Shown: one piece after another, positions 42,901 to 55,009 of the stretch | Position numbering within the stretch: the first letter of the stretch is position 1 | Layout of the letters: the number at the start of each line of letters is the position of its first letter | Assembly: GCA_965153455.1 (NCBI GenBank) | Contig: OZ234499.1 | Span: 3,517,577-3,581,576 of the forward strand | Direction of reading: 5' to 3' | Length of the DNA: 64,000 nt | Source: Sphagnum compactum | Lineage: Eukaryota > Bryophyta > Sphagnopsida > Sphagnales | Translations under genes and position numbers: made by a program | The notes under the pieces: generated by a model | Databases searched by the model: none | Told to the model about the DNA's origin: nothing | Seen by the model: only the letters and a program-made list of their open reading frames with translations

Positions 42901-45900
42901 TTCTCTGCTTTCTGTCAAATGCAAATGATTCATACTCTGTCCAGCTTTTTTGTGTTGCAAATCACAAACCAACAAATCTCACAACAAAGTTGTTTTGAAA
43001 CTGTTCATTCCTTCGCAAGAATTCAAGTCCCTAATCCCCCAAAGCCCAATTACTAGGCAACCAACTACTACTTGCGGTATTTGTTTACATATATTTTGAG
43101 CTATTCAGGCCAAAGCCCAGTTATAGGTTTTTCTTCCAGGAACTTTGTCACATAAAGTTGGAGCATGGAAATCTACCTGTGCCTTCATCTTCTTCTTGTC
43201 TGCTGCAAGCCTTGCATCTCCTTCTGCTTGTATTCTCTGTTGGAGATGAAGCCGAGGTAGAGTGGGTTCAGAAATAATTAGTTCCATAGCCGTTCAAGCT
43301 AAATCTAGTTAGGTAGATTGGTTCTATTTTGTAATGGACCTTGATCTTGAGCCTTTAGCTAAGCACCCACAAAGAAAGAATAGTTACCGACATGATGAAT
43401 CAATACCCATATGAAGATTTATTGTCAATAAGGAGAGAACCCTAAGATGTTGATGCATTATGAAGCTTTAGCAGGATTGTGATCAACATCTTGTTCTATT
43501 GCAGCTGAGAAGACACTAGAGAATTTTTTTTCGCTTGTGAACTTACTGTCGTCTCAGCTTCATACTTGGCTTTTTGCAGCAAGTCTCTCTCATGCTTCTT
43601 GCGTGATGTCTCTTCCATTGCCTCAGCCTGCAATATGTATGTATCACATATGCTACTCAGTGTCATCTCATATTGAAAGAATTTGCAAGGTTTCATACAC
43701 ATCGTGGTCTGAGTTTGATTGCTGGAATTGGGGCTTTGACACAGCAAAATTGAGAGATTTAGTAGCAAAGTGCAAGAACATCAAAAAGGAGAAGAATCAA
43801 TGAGGAAGAATTAAATCAATCAACATTTTAGAATGTTTCAGACAGTTTGATATGAAAATTTAGCTGAAAAAGACCAAAGCTGCTGATTCTTCTTATTGCA
43901 ACTTCTTCATTTAGGCATTGAAGTTTGCTACTCGAGCATTTTTTGAATCACCTTCTCCATGGCTGCTTTAGCAAATTCTCTCCCCATATTTAGCTGGTGG
44001 ATTTTCCCACCTTTAAGAAAAACACTGCCTGTGTTGTGCTTCTTGATCATCCTGTCTCTCTCCTCATGAAGTTTTCGCGTCTTCTCTGGGTTGAAACACC
44101 ATAAATGAGGTCACGATTGTCAAACAAATCAATACTCCAACACAGAGACCTTCCCTTTTACTAGATTATATAACATTTAGTCTCTAGTACTCTAGTTGTT
44201 GTCGGCACAAAGAACTGATTTGGGTTTTCTGGGCATTTGTTGCCCCTTCAATCAGATTGTACAAGACTTCTTACTAATCCAGAGCTTCACACTCTTCAAT
44301 AGAAGAAGCTCAAGGTTGTCAGTGGAATGTTTTGCATTTATAGAACCAAATTTGTTGCCATCACAACAGAATATAAGAGTCTACCAGCGAGCATCATGGA
44401 AGACCACCATCACCAGTTAGTTGTATATGGACTGATTGACAGGAACAAATATGAAAATTTGGGTTTTGCACCTTTTCTCTGCTTTTTGAAGAATTCGAAC
44501 TTGAGTTCCTGCAGCTCAAGACTTAAGCCCCTTTCAACAAAATAGTCTCTTTGCCTGTACTGAGACAACAGGCATGCGGTTAGCTATGTTCCTTCTACAA
44601 CCTTGAAGACGACTGGTAGTAAAATTTCAACAGCAATTTCCTCCTTGATGTTATTGCCGAATTATACCTCAGATTCACAATCCATGACCTTAGCTTATGT
44701 ATCAAGTGTAGATTGTATTTCCAGATCTTCAGAAGGCAGTTCTAAAATTCTCTACTGTTGATAGTCTATGAATTCTTTACAGACTTTTGAGATGAACTCA
44801 GCAAAAATTATCACGTAAGTTATCACGCTCAGGCCTGAGAACCTCAACAGAAATAATAAATTCTGGAGCTTGATATCTACAAATACAGAAATGGGTGCAC
44901 AGCAGATTGTCTAAATTCTACAAAAACAAAGTAATTCTACAAAACATGAGTCCATACTTAGTAGCAAATCAAGCTGCATGGACAAGCTTCTTCCTAGACT
45001 TGATATGCAGCCATAAAAAAACAATGAAACATTTTGTTTGTGTATTTGTACAACTTGGGCAGATGAAGAAGTTAAGAACACACCGATTCTGAATGTCAGA
45101 AGGATCAATGCCAAGGTTAAGACATGCTTGCAGTGACCTAGGGGTGTTGAGAAGTTCATCAACTCCTGCACTGTCTGCAAAAAGGCTCTCACAGGGAAAA
45201 ATCATAAGAGCTTCATCAAAACTTAAAGGATCAATGCGATCTCAGAGGACTTCCCCAAAAACTGGGAGCCAAACACAATGTGTTGCAAATTAAAATCCAT
45301 ATGTATATACCAATGTTGTCCAAAGAGATTTTCCGATTCCTTGTCGGGCTCACACCCTTCTGATATGCTGCAACCTGAAAATGGAGTCACGATTGCAATT
45401 GTTGTGAGAGAGAATTCCCTTGTGAAAGATGAGAGGGTTTCAAGCTCTCAACTGGTGATGCTTAAGCTAGAAGAAGCCTTCAAAAAGGCTCTCATGTACC
45501 ATTCCTCCCAAATTCCTCATGGGGCCATGCATAGTTCATAAAGAAGCAGATCTATTCAAAGAAACACGCCAGCTACAATGGACATAGCATAATACGACAT
45601 AACAGACATACTTTGAGAGGTAAAGACATTGAGGCTTTGAGAGGTACAGACATTGGAGCTTTGAGAGGTAAAGACATTGAAGTTCTGAGAGGTACAGACA
45701 TTGAAGCTTTGAGAGGTGAAGACATTGAAGTTTTGAGATGGGTACATGTGGGGTTCAAGAATAAAGCTTCAATGAGTAGAAAAAAGATTAATAATCAGCA
45801 CTGATATTTTGGTGCAAAACATTCACCTTCCATGTCCGGATCATGTTGTCTGCCCATGTGTTGGGATTGACATCTTGTTCACGCCATCCACCAGGTGGAG

Positions 45901-45925
45901 CTATTTTCGACTGCTGTTGTGCCAT
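39912..45925 (-). CDS. Long coiled-coil protein, CCDC177-like
   Basis: Minus-strand gene of about 15 exons: 45925-45827, 45374-45311, 45240-45084, 44876-44843 (end uncertain), 44559-44472, 44085-43952, 43627-43547, 43236-43177, 42911-42837, 42358-42269, 42110-42009, 41606-41412, 41262-41122, 40440-40243 and 40049-39912. The other junctions are GT-AG and keep phase, giving about 551 residues. The N-terminus is MAQQQSKIAPPGGWREQDVN, with an in-frame stop upstream of the ATG. Near residues 85-105, TPRSLQACLNLGIDPSDIQ recalls the SPRSLEAC motif of animal CCDC177-type proteins. From about residue 130 to the end nearly every exon is Glu, Lys, Arg, Gln and Ala rich (for example KHERDLLQKAKYEAE and EKVMEDQEK), a long coiled coil. 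The function is unknown. A cytoskeletal or sperm-flagellar role is a guess. The exon 4 donor (44843 or 44815) and the start of exon 14 are the weak points. Confidence 0.8.
42485..42650. repeat. 27-bp tandem repeat in an intron of the coiled-coil gene
   Basis: About five to six drifting copies of GCAACAGATGTGCAATTTGG followed by ATCTTGA. The array lies between exons 42911-42837 and 42358-42269 and is intronic in the proposed model. Confidence 0.85.
45617..45736. repeat. 24-bp tandem repeat, five copies, in intron 1 of the coiled-coil gene
   Basis: The unit is GAGGTACAGACATTGAAGCT plus TTGA. Copies alternate GAGGTAAAG and GAGGTACAG starts, hinting at a 48-base higher-order unit. Because 24 is a multiple of three it stays open in several frames, but it lies between exons 1 and 2. 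Confidence 0.92.
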
Positions 45926-48900
45926 TTGGTGGTTGTTCTTGTTGTTGTTTTTCTTTTTCAGACTCCTCCAATGTCTAAACCTTTGTCCTTGTGATTGGCC
46001 CTCTCACCTTATCCAACAAGCTGAACAGCCACAAAAACCCGACAATGTTGGCAGCTGCAATCCTTGATCTCAAACCAACAAAAATCTCTCATAATTTTCT
46101 GATTTACTCAAATTGTTTCAATACTTCACAAAATCTTTCAAGTTCAGATTCAATGGAATTTTACTCTCTCTCTCTCTCTCTCCTTTCCGGGGTTTTTTCA
46201 AGTGCAATTTCAAAAAACAATCACAAAACTCCGAATCCATTTGGTATTGGGCTTTTTTGTTCCAAGCTTCCAAATGATTTCAATTACAAGTTGATGATCC
46301 CATTATTTCTTCTTTCTTTCTTCTCATCCAAGTAGATTACAAAAAGGAGCAGCAACAATTACAGATTCAAATGAGAAACTTCCCAACTCTGGTACTCTAT
46401 TGCAGTTTTGCAACTTGGAAGTTCGATTTCTTGAAATTGATCAGCAGCAGCAGCAACAACAGCAACTGCAGGAATGATCATCCCTGTCAGAAGTAATACT
46501 AGAAATCAGTTGATCATCAGTCAAGTTTTTCGAGAAAATTTTCCACTGAAGAAGAATCATGGGATGTGAAGAGACAATTGCCGTCAGGATCCTGAACTCC
46601 CTTTTTTCTTTTTTTGTGGGCTGTGATCTATCTAATGGAGACAAGAGATTGAGCTGCAATCAAGAAAGCAGCAACAGTAAAAGAAGAGAATCCGAATGAG
46701 AGGGGAAAAAAGGAGGAGAGAAAAAAGGGGAAGGATTTAGTAGAAGACCCATACAACAAACAAACAAACAAAACAGCAACAGCAGCAGTATCCACCACCA
46801 GCAACAACATAGCCAAAGGTTACAAGCTGGGGAGTCACTCACTGTGACCATTGGAAGGCTTGTGTCTTTTCATGTTAAACTCATGTGTTGCAGATTGGAC
46901 TGGGCCCCTCCCTGATGGTGGGTTGAACAATATCCTCAAAGCTTTTTCTTGCTGATGGTGAACTAGGTTCTAGGTTGCAAGTGCCAAGCAAAAAAGGAGG
47001 AGACATCACCCATTAGGACTGTGCTGATGCAAGTTGCTCATGAGCTCTCATCTTGATGCAGGCCACCACCACTACCTGGACATCAGGTTTGCTTCTGAAT
47101 GTCTCTATCATCAAGTTCAGAAAAGCCTAGCTATGTTGTATGAGGAGGGGTATTCCTCAGTGATGATTTTGCTGCTCTCAAGCAAAAAGAGTAATTTGAA
47201 GAACAGGAGAGAAATTCTCTGTTTCCAGTTTGTTTGTCTGGAATTTAGGGTAAAACCACAATGACTTGAAGACCCACATGACATCCTGCTAAGTAGGTTG
47301 GAAGTTCTTGCAAGTCTTTGCTTTTGATTGAAGCTGGAACTGACAAAAAATGTTTGATATTTGGTTTTGCCTTACATACTCACTCTCTGTAAATCACACT
47401 TACAAGCTGCAGCAATGCTCTTTGTAGTTTTATCTAAAGTCTTTTAGTCTCTCCAGTTGTGTCTAGGCCTGAAACACGGTTTCATCAATGGTTTTCAGTA
47501 TTATGCTTTGTACTTCTCATGATAATTGCAACGACAATGCCTCTCTTATATTTGTTGCAACAATGTTGAACACATGGATGATATGAAGAACGTCAAGTTT
47601 GTGGCGGAGGTGTCACATGAGTTTGGCAAGGATTATGAGATTGTGGTCACATGTGCTTTGGGTTCATTCTCTCTTTCCCTTTTATCAATTTCATCTCAGT
47701 ACCAACTACTTTCTGACAGAGCAAGGGTCCAAATTCAAGATGATTTTTCGATTTGAGGGAGGTAGAATTAATGTGAACATGAGAGATTTGATGATTACAA
47801 GTGAGATGTCGACTCCAAAGGAGTCGGGTACTCCAGATAATGTGGCAGCAATCCAAGTCAGATGCATGAGTTTGTAGGCCAAGGTCTGTCCTGGCTGTTG
47901 AACTGTCAGAGCAGGGAATGTTGAGAAATCTGAAGCTATGGATCAATGTGTTGTAGGCATGCCAAGAGTGGACGCCGCTCATAGATGGCTGTGGCAGAGC
48001 TGTGAGCTATGGTGTGTCTATTTTTTGCATTTGTTTAGACTGATGTTACCTCTTGTATCACTCCTGGAATGCAATCTTGTGCCAATTTTTTCTGCACGAG
48101 AATCAAAAGCTGTTGATGAAGCCACTTGAAGGACCACCCAACATAGGAAACTCTATGGCTTCTAATACTTCTGGTTGTACACCAAGGTAGAACTTTGTTT
48201 GAATGATGTTGTTGAAGAACTTGACAAACAAGCACAAAACTGAACTAATTTTATATCTTCATTTGCTCATGAGCGTAAGTGCGGTGGCTAGTGTTTTGGC
48301 AAGCTACCCATCGATTCTTTTTTTCTCTTCTGTTTGGAATGACAAACTTTATGGCTGTAGCAACAATTCTCGATAGAGAAGTATTTATTTAATTATCGAC
48401 TTTTGCTAACATGGTCTTCTTAGCGTTCAATTGAAGTTCTCTAGAATTTAATTAAACATTTCTTCAACTTCAAACTAACCATTGAAACATCCTTTTGTCA
48501 ATAATGCATGCAAACATAATGACAATGATATTTCAATTAACCGTTTAAATAATTTCATGAGCCTTCGTCATGCATTAGTCTATTGTGATTTGGTTTGAAT
48601 TATTATGTTATAATGTTGTGTTTCCATAATCTCCTCGATTAACCCAACTATAATTATGCTTCATCCCATTTTTTGCAACAACTTTTCCATACCTAATGCA
48701 AGAAAAATCACAAACAAATAGGGTGAATCATGTAGGACAATTATTTTTTTGCCCATATGAATCAACAAGATTAACAAAGCAATTGTAGGAACAACATTCT
48801 TTTCCCCACAACCATTACAAGCTTCAACCTAATCCTTTGTTGGAATCGATCATTTTTGAACTACTATACATCATTGAAATATGGTAATTTTTTCAGCAAT

Positions 48901-49420
48901 TAAGTTTAAGAATCTGCAACATAGTTAAAACATTATCTTTTTTATTTTTATTAAGATTTTTTGGTCATCACGTGGAGAAAATTTGCCACAACAAAAAAAA
49001 CACTGTTTAACATACGCTCAGGATGCAATGTGCATTGCGTCACGTGAAACACAAAAGAAGAAACCACCACAAAGTTCCAATTCCTAGCAGATATGGAGAG
49101 AATTCCTCAAGCACACTTGTAACGTCACTTGTACATCACTCTGAACTGATTGCCTGTTAGATCCTTACACGTGCATTTGTTCCATGGAAATCTGCATTCT
49201 CAGTTAAGTTTCAAGCAATTTGAAACATGGAGGTAAGGCAAAAAATTCTAACAACCACATTGCCTTTGGTAAGTGAGTACAACCACCTCAGGAATAAAAC
49301 TAGCTAGGTTGAGTTTCATTTTAGACTCACACACACACACTCACCAAAAATGATTTCCAACCGTTTTGATTTAAAACCTTGTTTTGAGGTTCTGATGCCA
49401 ACACCCGAGTGACCAAATCC
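45926..49420. other. Upstream region of the coiled-coil gene and intergenic DNA
   Basis: The part near 45930-46830 includes CT runs and AGC-rich tracts and probably holds the promoter and leader of the minus-strand gene. From 46830 to 49420 I see no supported gene. A few open stretches (47034, 47526, 47599) have no recognisable domain. 48240-49010 is AT-rich. Confidence 0.5.
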
Positions 49421-50799
49421 TCAAGCATGCACATGCTCTTTTTCAAACTGTCGACGTAGCTGCAAAGCCTTGTCATACAGCTTCAAGTCCAAACCATCCA
49501 CATTACGGCCCACCCTAGCTTGCAATACCATCTGTATCACTCACAAAACACAACCACTTGCATCAAATCCTTCAATGGAAGCATCTCAACATCTACCTAC
49601 ACTAGTTCTAATGTTCTGGGCATCAGGACACAGTATAGATATAGTGAGAAACAAAATTCCAATTTGTTATCTGGGTTTGTGATATCACCTCATTGAAGGC
49701 TGTGAAATTCAGCTCGCCAATAAATTGATATAGAGACCCTTGGCGTAGAGCAACATCACGCAGCAATTGGGTGTCCACCTTCAAAGAAGCACCCGCTTCT
49801 GTAATGAGTGCTATGCCTGTCTCCACGTCATAGCTGTCAAGCCTACACATCAACCCATAGAGACTAATGTGAATATCCAAAGTCCTCCACAATTCAACAC
49901 TTTCACACAAGTGTACCTATCAGACTGAAAAGGACAGAAAATGCTGTAGGTTTTGCTTCTTCTTAAATCAAGTGAACACTTGAAGGGCTATATCACCTTG
50001 GTGTTATTGTTACCCAATTTGTCCCCAAAGACTTTTGCGCTCTTAATAGTCAACTTAATGAATTGGGAGGGCGCCTTAGATGCGCAAGATTCCCTTCTGA
50101 CACAAGAGATCATCTTATGTTTCTGGGCAGGCTCTTACAAATTTCATAAGGGCATGCTGTTTTTTCTTCACACATGTGGCAGGCCATTATGCACATAAAG
50201 CCCTTGGATGGGGGTGTGTAATGGTGCTGCCCTCAGCCCTAGGCACCTTATTGTGGCAATGCCCCCGTCCACAGGCCTTACCTCCCACTTTTGATTAACC
50301 AGGCCTCAACTGCCTCTTTTCCATATGTGGACACCTAATGGCCATGAAGGAATAATACTGATTTGTGTTGTGAATTGAAACACACAATGCAAGAATAACA
50401 ACAAGAACTTGGGACTGAAGAAGTCTCCCACCAACCATGGAACCATGATATTCTCAGTGAACTCATTTTCTATGCCTGCTCTGCCATTGCACTTCCATGC
50501 ACAATAAACAGCCCTTGGCTCCTAAACTGTATCATGCAGTTGGGTCCACTGTAACAAGTACCACAGTTGATAAGATCCCAAATATTATGTACACTGAACC
50601 CTCTACACTTGGTGATTGGCCTAAAGCTGCACCTAACACACACCAGTTTGCTAAAAGCTGTAAAATAGAAGGAGAATTGAAGAAGGAAGTTGACTTACCG
50701 GCCCAGCACACGCAGAGACTGTGAAGGGGTAGCAGCAAAGGGTGAGGATGCATGCAACTCATTCAGATGCACAATGATTCCTGGCTTCAATGTTGTCAT
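49421..50799 (-). CDS. TEN1: CST complex subunit TEN1
   Basis: Small OB-fold protein. With CTC1 and STN1 it forms the CST complex, which caps plant telomeres and helps DNA polymerase alpha fill in the C strand. The three exons on the minus strand are 50799-50699, 49842-49689 and 49531-49421. All are GT-AG with matching phases, giving 121 residues, the usual plant TEN1 size. The first exon carries MTTLKPGIIVHLNELHASSP and QSLRVLGR. The second has LDSYDVETGIALI, ASLKVDTQLLRDV and GSLYQFIGEL. The last has VLQARVGRNVDGLDLKLY and ends in LRRQFEKEHVHA. These blocks match the plant family closely. The split exons hide the gene from simple frame searches. Introns are 856 and 157 bases. The start codon lies 397 bases from the start of the divergent LIN37 gene. 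Confidence 0.94.
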
Positions 50800-51195
50800 G
50801 GCTGGCTTCCAGAATGTCAGCTCCAAACTCTAAGTCAACCCCTAAACCTTAAACCTCAATCTTCAGTACAGGGTGAAGAGGTGTGAGCATCCCACCAATC
50901 CCTCACTTTTCTATGAAGCGATAGAGCTTTTCTCTTCTCCAGTGAATGATCATCCGGGTTGTTAAGGTGGTGTGGTTCAGCTAACAGAGAGAGCCAGGAG
51001 TGACATTCCCTCTCTCTGTTTGACCTAAAGAAGAAGTTCATGAGTTGAAGCTTTAGGGTTTGTTGCAATCTCCTAGTAACTTGCCTTCAGATAGTTTTTT
51101 CACCTGCACCTTGCAGCCTGTGAAGTTCATATAAAGATGTAGCTCTGTTGTTGCTGGAATTGGTGGTTGAACTCAGGAATTGGGCAATAATTCTC
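50800..51195. promoter_or_regulatory. Divergent TEN1-LIN37 intergenic promoter
   Basis: The 396 bases between the two start codons must serve both genes. On the TEN1 side is CCCCTAAACCTTAAACC near 50837-50853, and near 51051-51060 is TTTAGGGTTT, the reverse of the telobox AAACCCTAA. A TATA-like ATATAAAG at 51129-51136 lies about 60 bases before the LIN37 ATG. CT-rich tracts are also present. Which motifs act is not shown. Confidence 0.55.
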
Positions 51196-54010
51196 ATGGA
51201 TGGAGCTGGTGGTACTCCATCGACTGACTTTTCACCAGGAGCAGATTCTGTATCTGGAGGTCAGTTACAAGGCAAATGCAGCAACTACTGGAGCTACCGT
51301 GCGTATGATGCTCTGATGTGTACTGTTCGTTTATGTGCATGTGCTTATGTGGTGATGTATTGCGAAGCCCCTTCATGTGAACTACACCTTCTCATCAAGC
51401 ACGACAATGTATGCACTAATGATATGTGAAATGCATTAGTTTGCAATATGCTGATTCCAGATGTTCCTTCCTGTGCTTCATACGGGCTTCATGGATGCTT
51501 GGTGTGGGTCACTCCAGAGCACCACCAATTCAGGTGACTCTGGTTGGTTTTCAACAAGATCAATTGTACCAGTACACTTAACCTAGGGTCATGTCCAGGA
51601 ATGAGTCTCCATGCTTGAATGCCAGGCAGTAGGACCAGGACAGCAATTCATGCCAAATAGTGTTTAGGGTTTGGGTTTAAGAAGTTTTGGAGATATAGGG
51701 TTTCTGACTTGAAGAATATTGCTGGCATACTTGCTTCTACTGTGCTGCTGGTGGAGTTTGATGGGATTTGTCGTGGTCAATTGAGCAATTTTGATGGTTC
51801 ATTTATCTCAGGTACTACAGGGAACTCGAGAAGGGAGAGCAGGACAAATGATGGTGTGATGGCTGTGTTGTCCTCAACACACATGCAAACTTCAGTGGCC
51901 AGTCAGTTATTACCATCACAGAGTGTAGTGTATAGTAGTCCACCTTTAGGTCAGCTATCAGTGGGCATGCCCAGCACTCTATCAACTGTGTCTTCACAAC
52001 CTTCTCCAACATTGCTACAACACCAGCAGCATCAAATCACATCAGCAAGCTCAAATCTATGTCACCATGTCCTGGTTAGAGGTAGTAGACCAGGACAAGA
52101 AAGAGCAGGGGAAGGTCACATACATACAGGTGTTACCAGAACAGTAGTAAATTTAGTACCTTTGCAAGGGGCACAGTCTCCAATTGTGGGAGCACAGATT
52201 GCGAAGGCACCTGGTTCAGTGTATATTCAAGGGAGTCCCCAAGAGAAGGTTTTGATACCACATTTCGCACAGAGGCCAGGTATGCATAGAGCACCCTCAC
52301 GGGACTCAGGTTGACAGGGTCCTCCACCTGGTCCACTAGTTGCAGCTCAGACATTGCATGCAGGGTCACCTCAGATATATTCTCCTCTCCAACATCTTCT
52401 TTCATCTCAAAACAAATCATCACAAGGTCCTCAACACCTTGCAGCAATGTCTGCTGTAGCTGTTCCTCAGCAGCAGTTTGCACAACAGCAGCAAGGCAGA
52501 GAAGTAATAGCAGCATCTGGGAGCAAAGGGCTGCCGGTATGTCGCCGGCAACTGGTCAAATGATTGGTTCATCAATGCTGTCCAACTTGTGATTCCTCTT
52601 GCTGGTTGTCATGGATATGGGAATGTGTGCAGATGTTTCCAGTAATGAGAATGGTTGTCTCTGGAACTCCAACATCTGTCCATGGTTATGTTGGTTGTAG
52701 GTGAAAATTCTACTCTGGGCCAATCTGTCAGTGCAAAGGATATTATTGTTGGCCATGTTGGAATTACCATGAAATAACTGCAACTTTTTGGTACAAGGTA
52801 GCCCTTTGTGGCTTAGTTGTATCTGTTGTCATACCTGGGTTGTGAGCACCACAATAAGTACCTTACAAGCATTATTAGGATGTCAACTAACAAGGTGAAT
52901 CATACCATGTAGAACATGAGTTCATATCCAGCTGGGTCAGTAGCCTTTTGCTTCATAGCTACATTTGATTTGCTTTTGCAGGTAAGGAGTCATGGCAAAC
53001 CACATTGTTGTCACTGTGAAGGATCGCAAAGTAAGTGAAGCTTGATCCATGATCTGTGTACTCCATACAGAGTAGGATTTGCAGTAGAGAGTTGCAGCAG
53101 CTGAAGTTTTCATAAATATTGTCATTTAATGACATGAGTGACCTCGTGCAGGTGAAATTGTTGTCTGAGACTGATGACACATCCTTGTATGCTCTCTGCC
53201 GTTGCTGGGTGCAGAATGATGTGCCAAGAAAAGACCATGTTGAATACAGCATATTGTTTCAGATCTTGTTGGAATGGTTAACCAAGGAAATCTTTCCAAG
53301 GTCTGCTTGCACAAGGGTGACTGATATCTTGCTGGTAGATTGTGTTTGTGGTGGCTGTAAGCACTAACTTATAATTTATTTGTTGGGAATGGCAGTCAGG
53401 TCTGCAGGACTGTGTCATTCCTCTTCCGAAACCCCTGACTGTCGCAGAGGCAGATAAAGCTGAAGGTCAAGTCTTGGAGAATGGCAAGAAGAGTCATGAG
53501 GACCTACCTTCTCCTGAGGTGTGTATGTAGTAGACTAATATTTAGTTCCTGCCAGTTAGATTTTGCTCTATTTTGCATGAGAGAAAATCCCTGGCAGATC
53601 TTTGTAGGGTGAACAAACCTAGAAAAGTGTCAGCACAAAACCATGGAATGTTTTATGAGCAAAGAATAGGCAGCTTATGTAATAATTCATGTTGAAAGCA
53701 GGTGGACAAGCTTCCAGATTCACCTACTGCGGATGAATTCCTTCAGTCACACATCCACCATTTCCAAAATATGAGGAAGAGGTGAGCTGCCCAATTGATG
53801 CAAGCTCATTCTGTAAAGCATCTGGCTCAAACACATTGTAGAATTAGCCTGACAATAAATGATACATCAACGCACCAGCTCATAGTCGTCTATTTGACTG
53901 TCTTCTCTCAGTCAGTCAGTCCATTGTGTCAGCAGAAGAAGTGAGGCTGGTGCTGGATATGCAGGTCACAGGAGGAGCACATGCAACGGATTGCCAGATT
54001 CAAGCCATGA
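51196..54010 (+). CDS. LIN37: LIN37-like MuvB (DREAM) complex subunit
   Basis: LIN37 is a core subunit of the MuvB complex, which in animals acts with DP/E2F and Rb-like proteins to silence cell-cycle genes. The proposed exons are 51196-51259, 51812-52248, 52318-52536, 52633-52684, 52987-53030, 53152-53238, 53396-53518, 53702-53781 and 53965-54010, about 383 residues with consistent phases. The first 240 residues are Gln and Ser rich without a fold. The family core follows: NHIVVTVKDRKVKLLSETDD then SLYALCRCWVQNDVPRK (human LIN37: LYPICRAWMRN), IPLPKPLTVAEADKA, PTADEFLQSHIHHFQNM and the end EEHMQRIARFKP. The core is convincing. The N-terminal exons are less certain. The interval 52249-52317 contains an in-frame TGA (52312-52314) and is read here as a 69-base intron. 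Otherwise the gene would be broken. Confidence 0.84.
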
Positions 54011-55009
54011 CTAGCAATGATTTTGCCCAGTAACAGCGAAGCCAGTTAATGGATGTGGACAAACTATTTAGTAAGTAAACTAGCCATCACCAGCTGACAA
54101 GCTCAGATGGTCCGATTTTGTCAACACATATAGACTGCATATTCATCATTTGAAAGCTTCTTGGTCTAATCAACCATTCATTAGTAATTAAGGCTTATGG
54201 AAAGATCTAACACAAACTGGGACAGTTAACAGTCCCAACTCCCTGCCCATAATGAGTGACATGGGATCACTTAAATGAATTGGTGCTATTTTGAAAGACT
54301 CAGATCAGTTTCTGTGCTTATGAGAAATGCCTGGATGAAAATGGGTGTCTTTGATACTGGCTATGCTTCTGATATGGACACAGCTTTTGCTACAACTACG
54401 ATATATGTTTAAACAATCAAAGTGCTTTCTCTAAAGTCCCTAACTAGGACAGTGAGGGATTTCTTGTAGCCAGAGTGAACAGCCATCAGAAGTACACTAT
54501 TCATCAGAAGCCCATGCTAACTCATTTGCGGATGAACACCAACTGAGTTGATGTTGGGCTTCACCTAGGTGAGCTATCCTGTAAAAATCAGGTCCTGTAG
54601 GTAGGACAATAGTTGTTACTAGGTAAGTAGATACATGTAGATGGTTAGAGTGTAGGTAAGGGCTAGTGGGTTGTCAGTAGGTAGGTAGTAAAATCTGCAA
54701 CCCTGCTGACCGCTGTGATTACCTAGGGAACTGAAACCAAGTGAGAAAGTGTTTCCTGTCCACCCACCTTCTGTCCCTCATTGTGCGCCGGTCACTGTTG
54801 GTTCCCTTTGGTAATTTCTTATTATATGCACGTTGAATTCTCCAGGGTGCATGGGATTGAGGCATTGGATGTCAAGCTTGCCTGTGTCTTGAATGCCATG
54901 AACAATTCAAAAGCAAACCAAAGTTGGCTTGGCAATAAGCAAGCAGGATTATTGCATTGTTTTAGTAAACGAGATCGAGTGATTGTACACCAATATATGC
55001 AGAATTGAC
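54011..55009. other. Intergenic DNA between LIN37 and the phosphoesterase gene
   Basis: The two genes converge here, so both 3' UTRs probably reach in. The central part (54472-54785) is a dispersed element annotated separately. No gene seen. Confidence 0.5.
54472..54785 (-). mobile_element. Dispersed element rich in TAGGTAGG, copy C (reverse)
   Basis: Read on the minus strand it starts GTGGACAGGAAACAC and ends GCTGTTCACTCTGGC. Between them lie CAGTTCCCTAGG, ACTACCTACCTACTGACAAC, AACCATCTAC, TACTTACCTAGTAAC, AACTCAGTTG and GTTCATCCGCAAATGAG. This is the same order as copy A at 30288-30640. It has no coding capacity. Plus-strand and minus-strand insertion of the same unit in one window shows it is dispersed and not a local duplication. 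Confidence 0.6.

Noticed and set aside
45556-45804. Repeat peptides around 45.6-45.8 kb on both strands
   Set aside because: The 24-bp array is open in many frames but lies between two well-defined exons of the coiled-coil gene.
47526-47877. Two overlapping open stretches on the plus strand
   Set aside because: They resemble no family I know, and lack splice context.
52133-52516. 127-codon minus-strand open stretch
   Set aside because: It is antisense to the Gln/Ser-rich exons of LIN37, with a Leu run opposite CAG codons.
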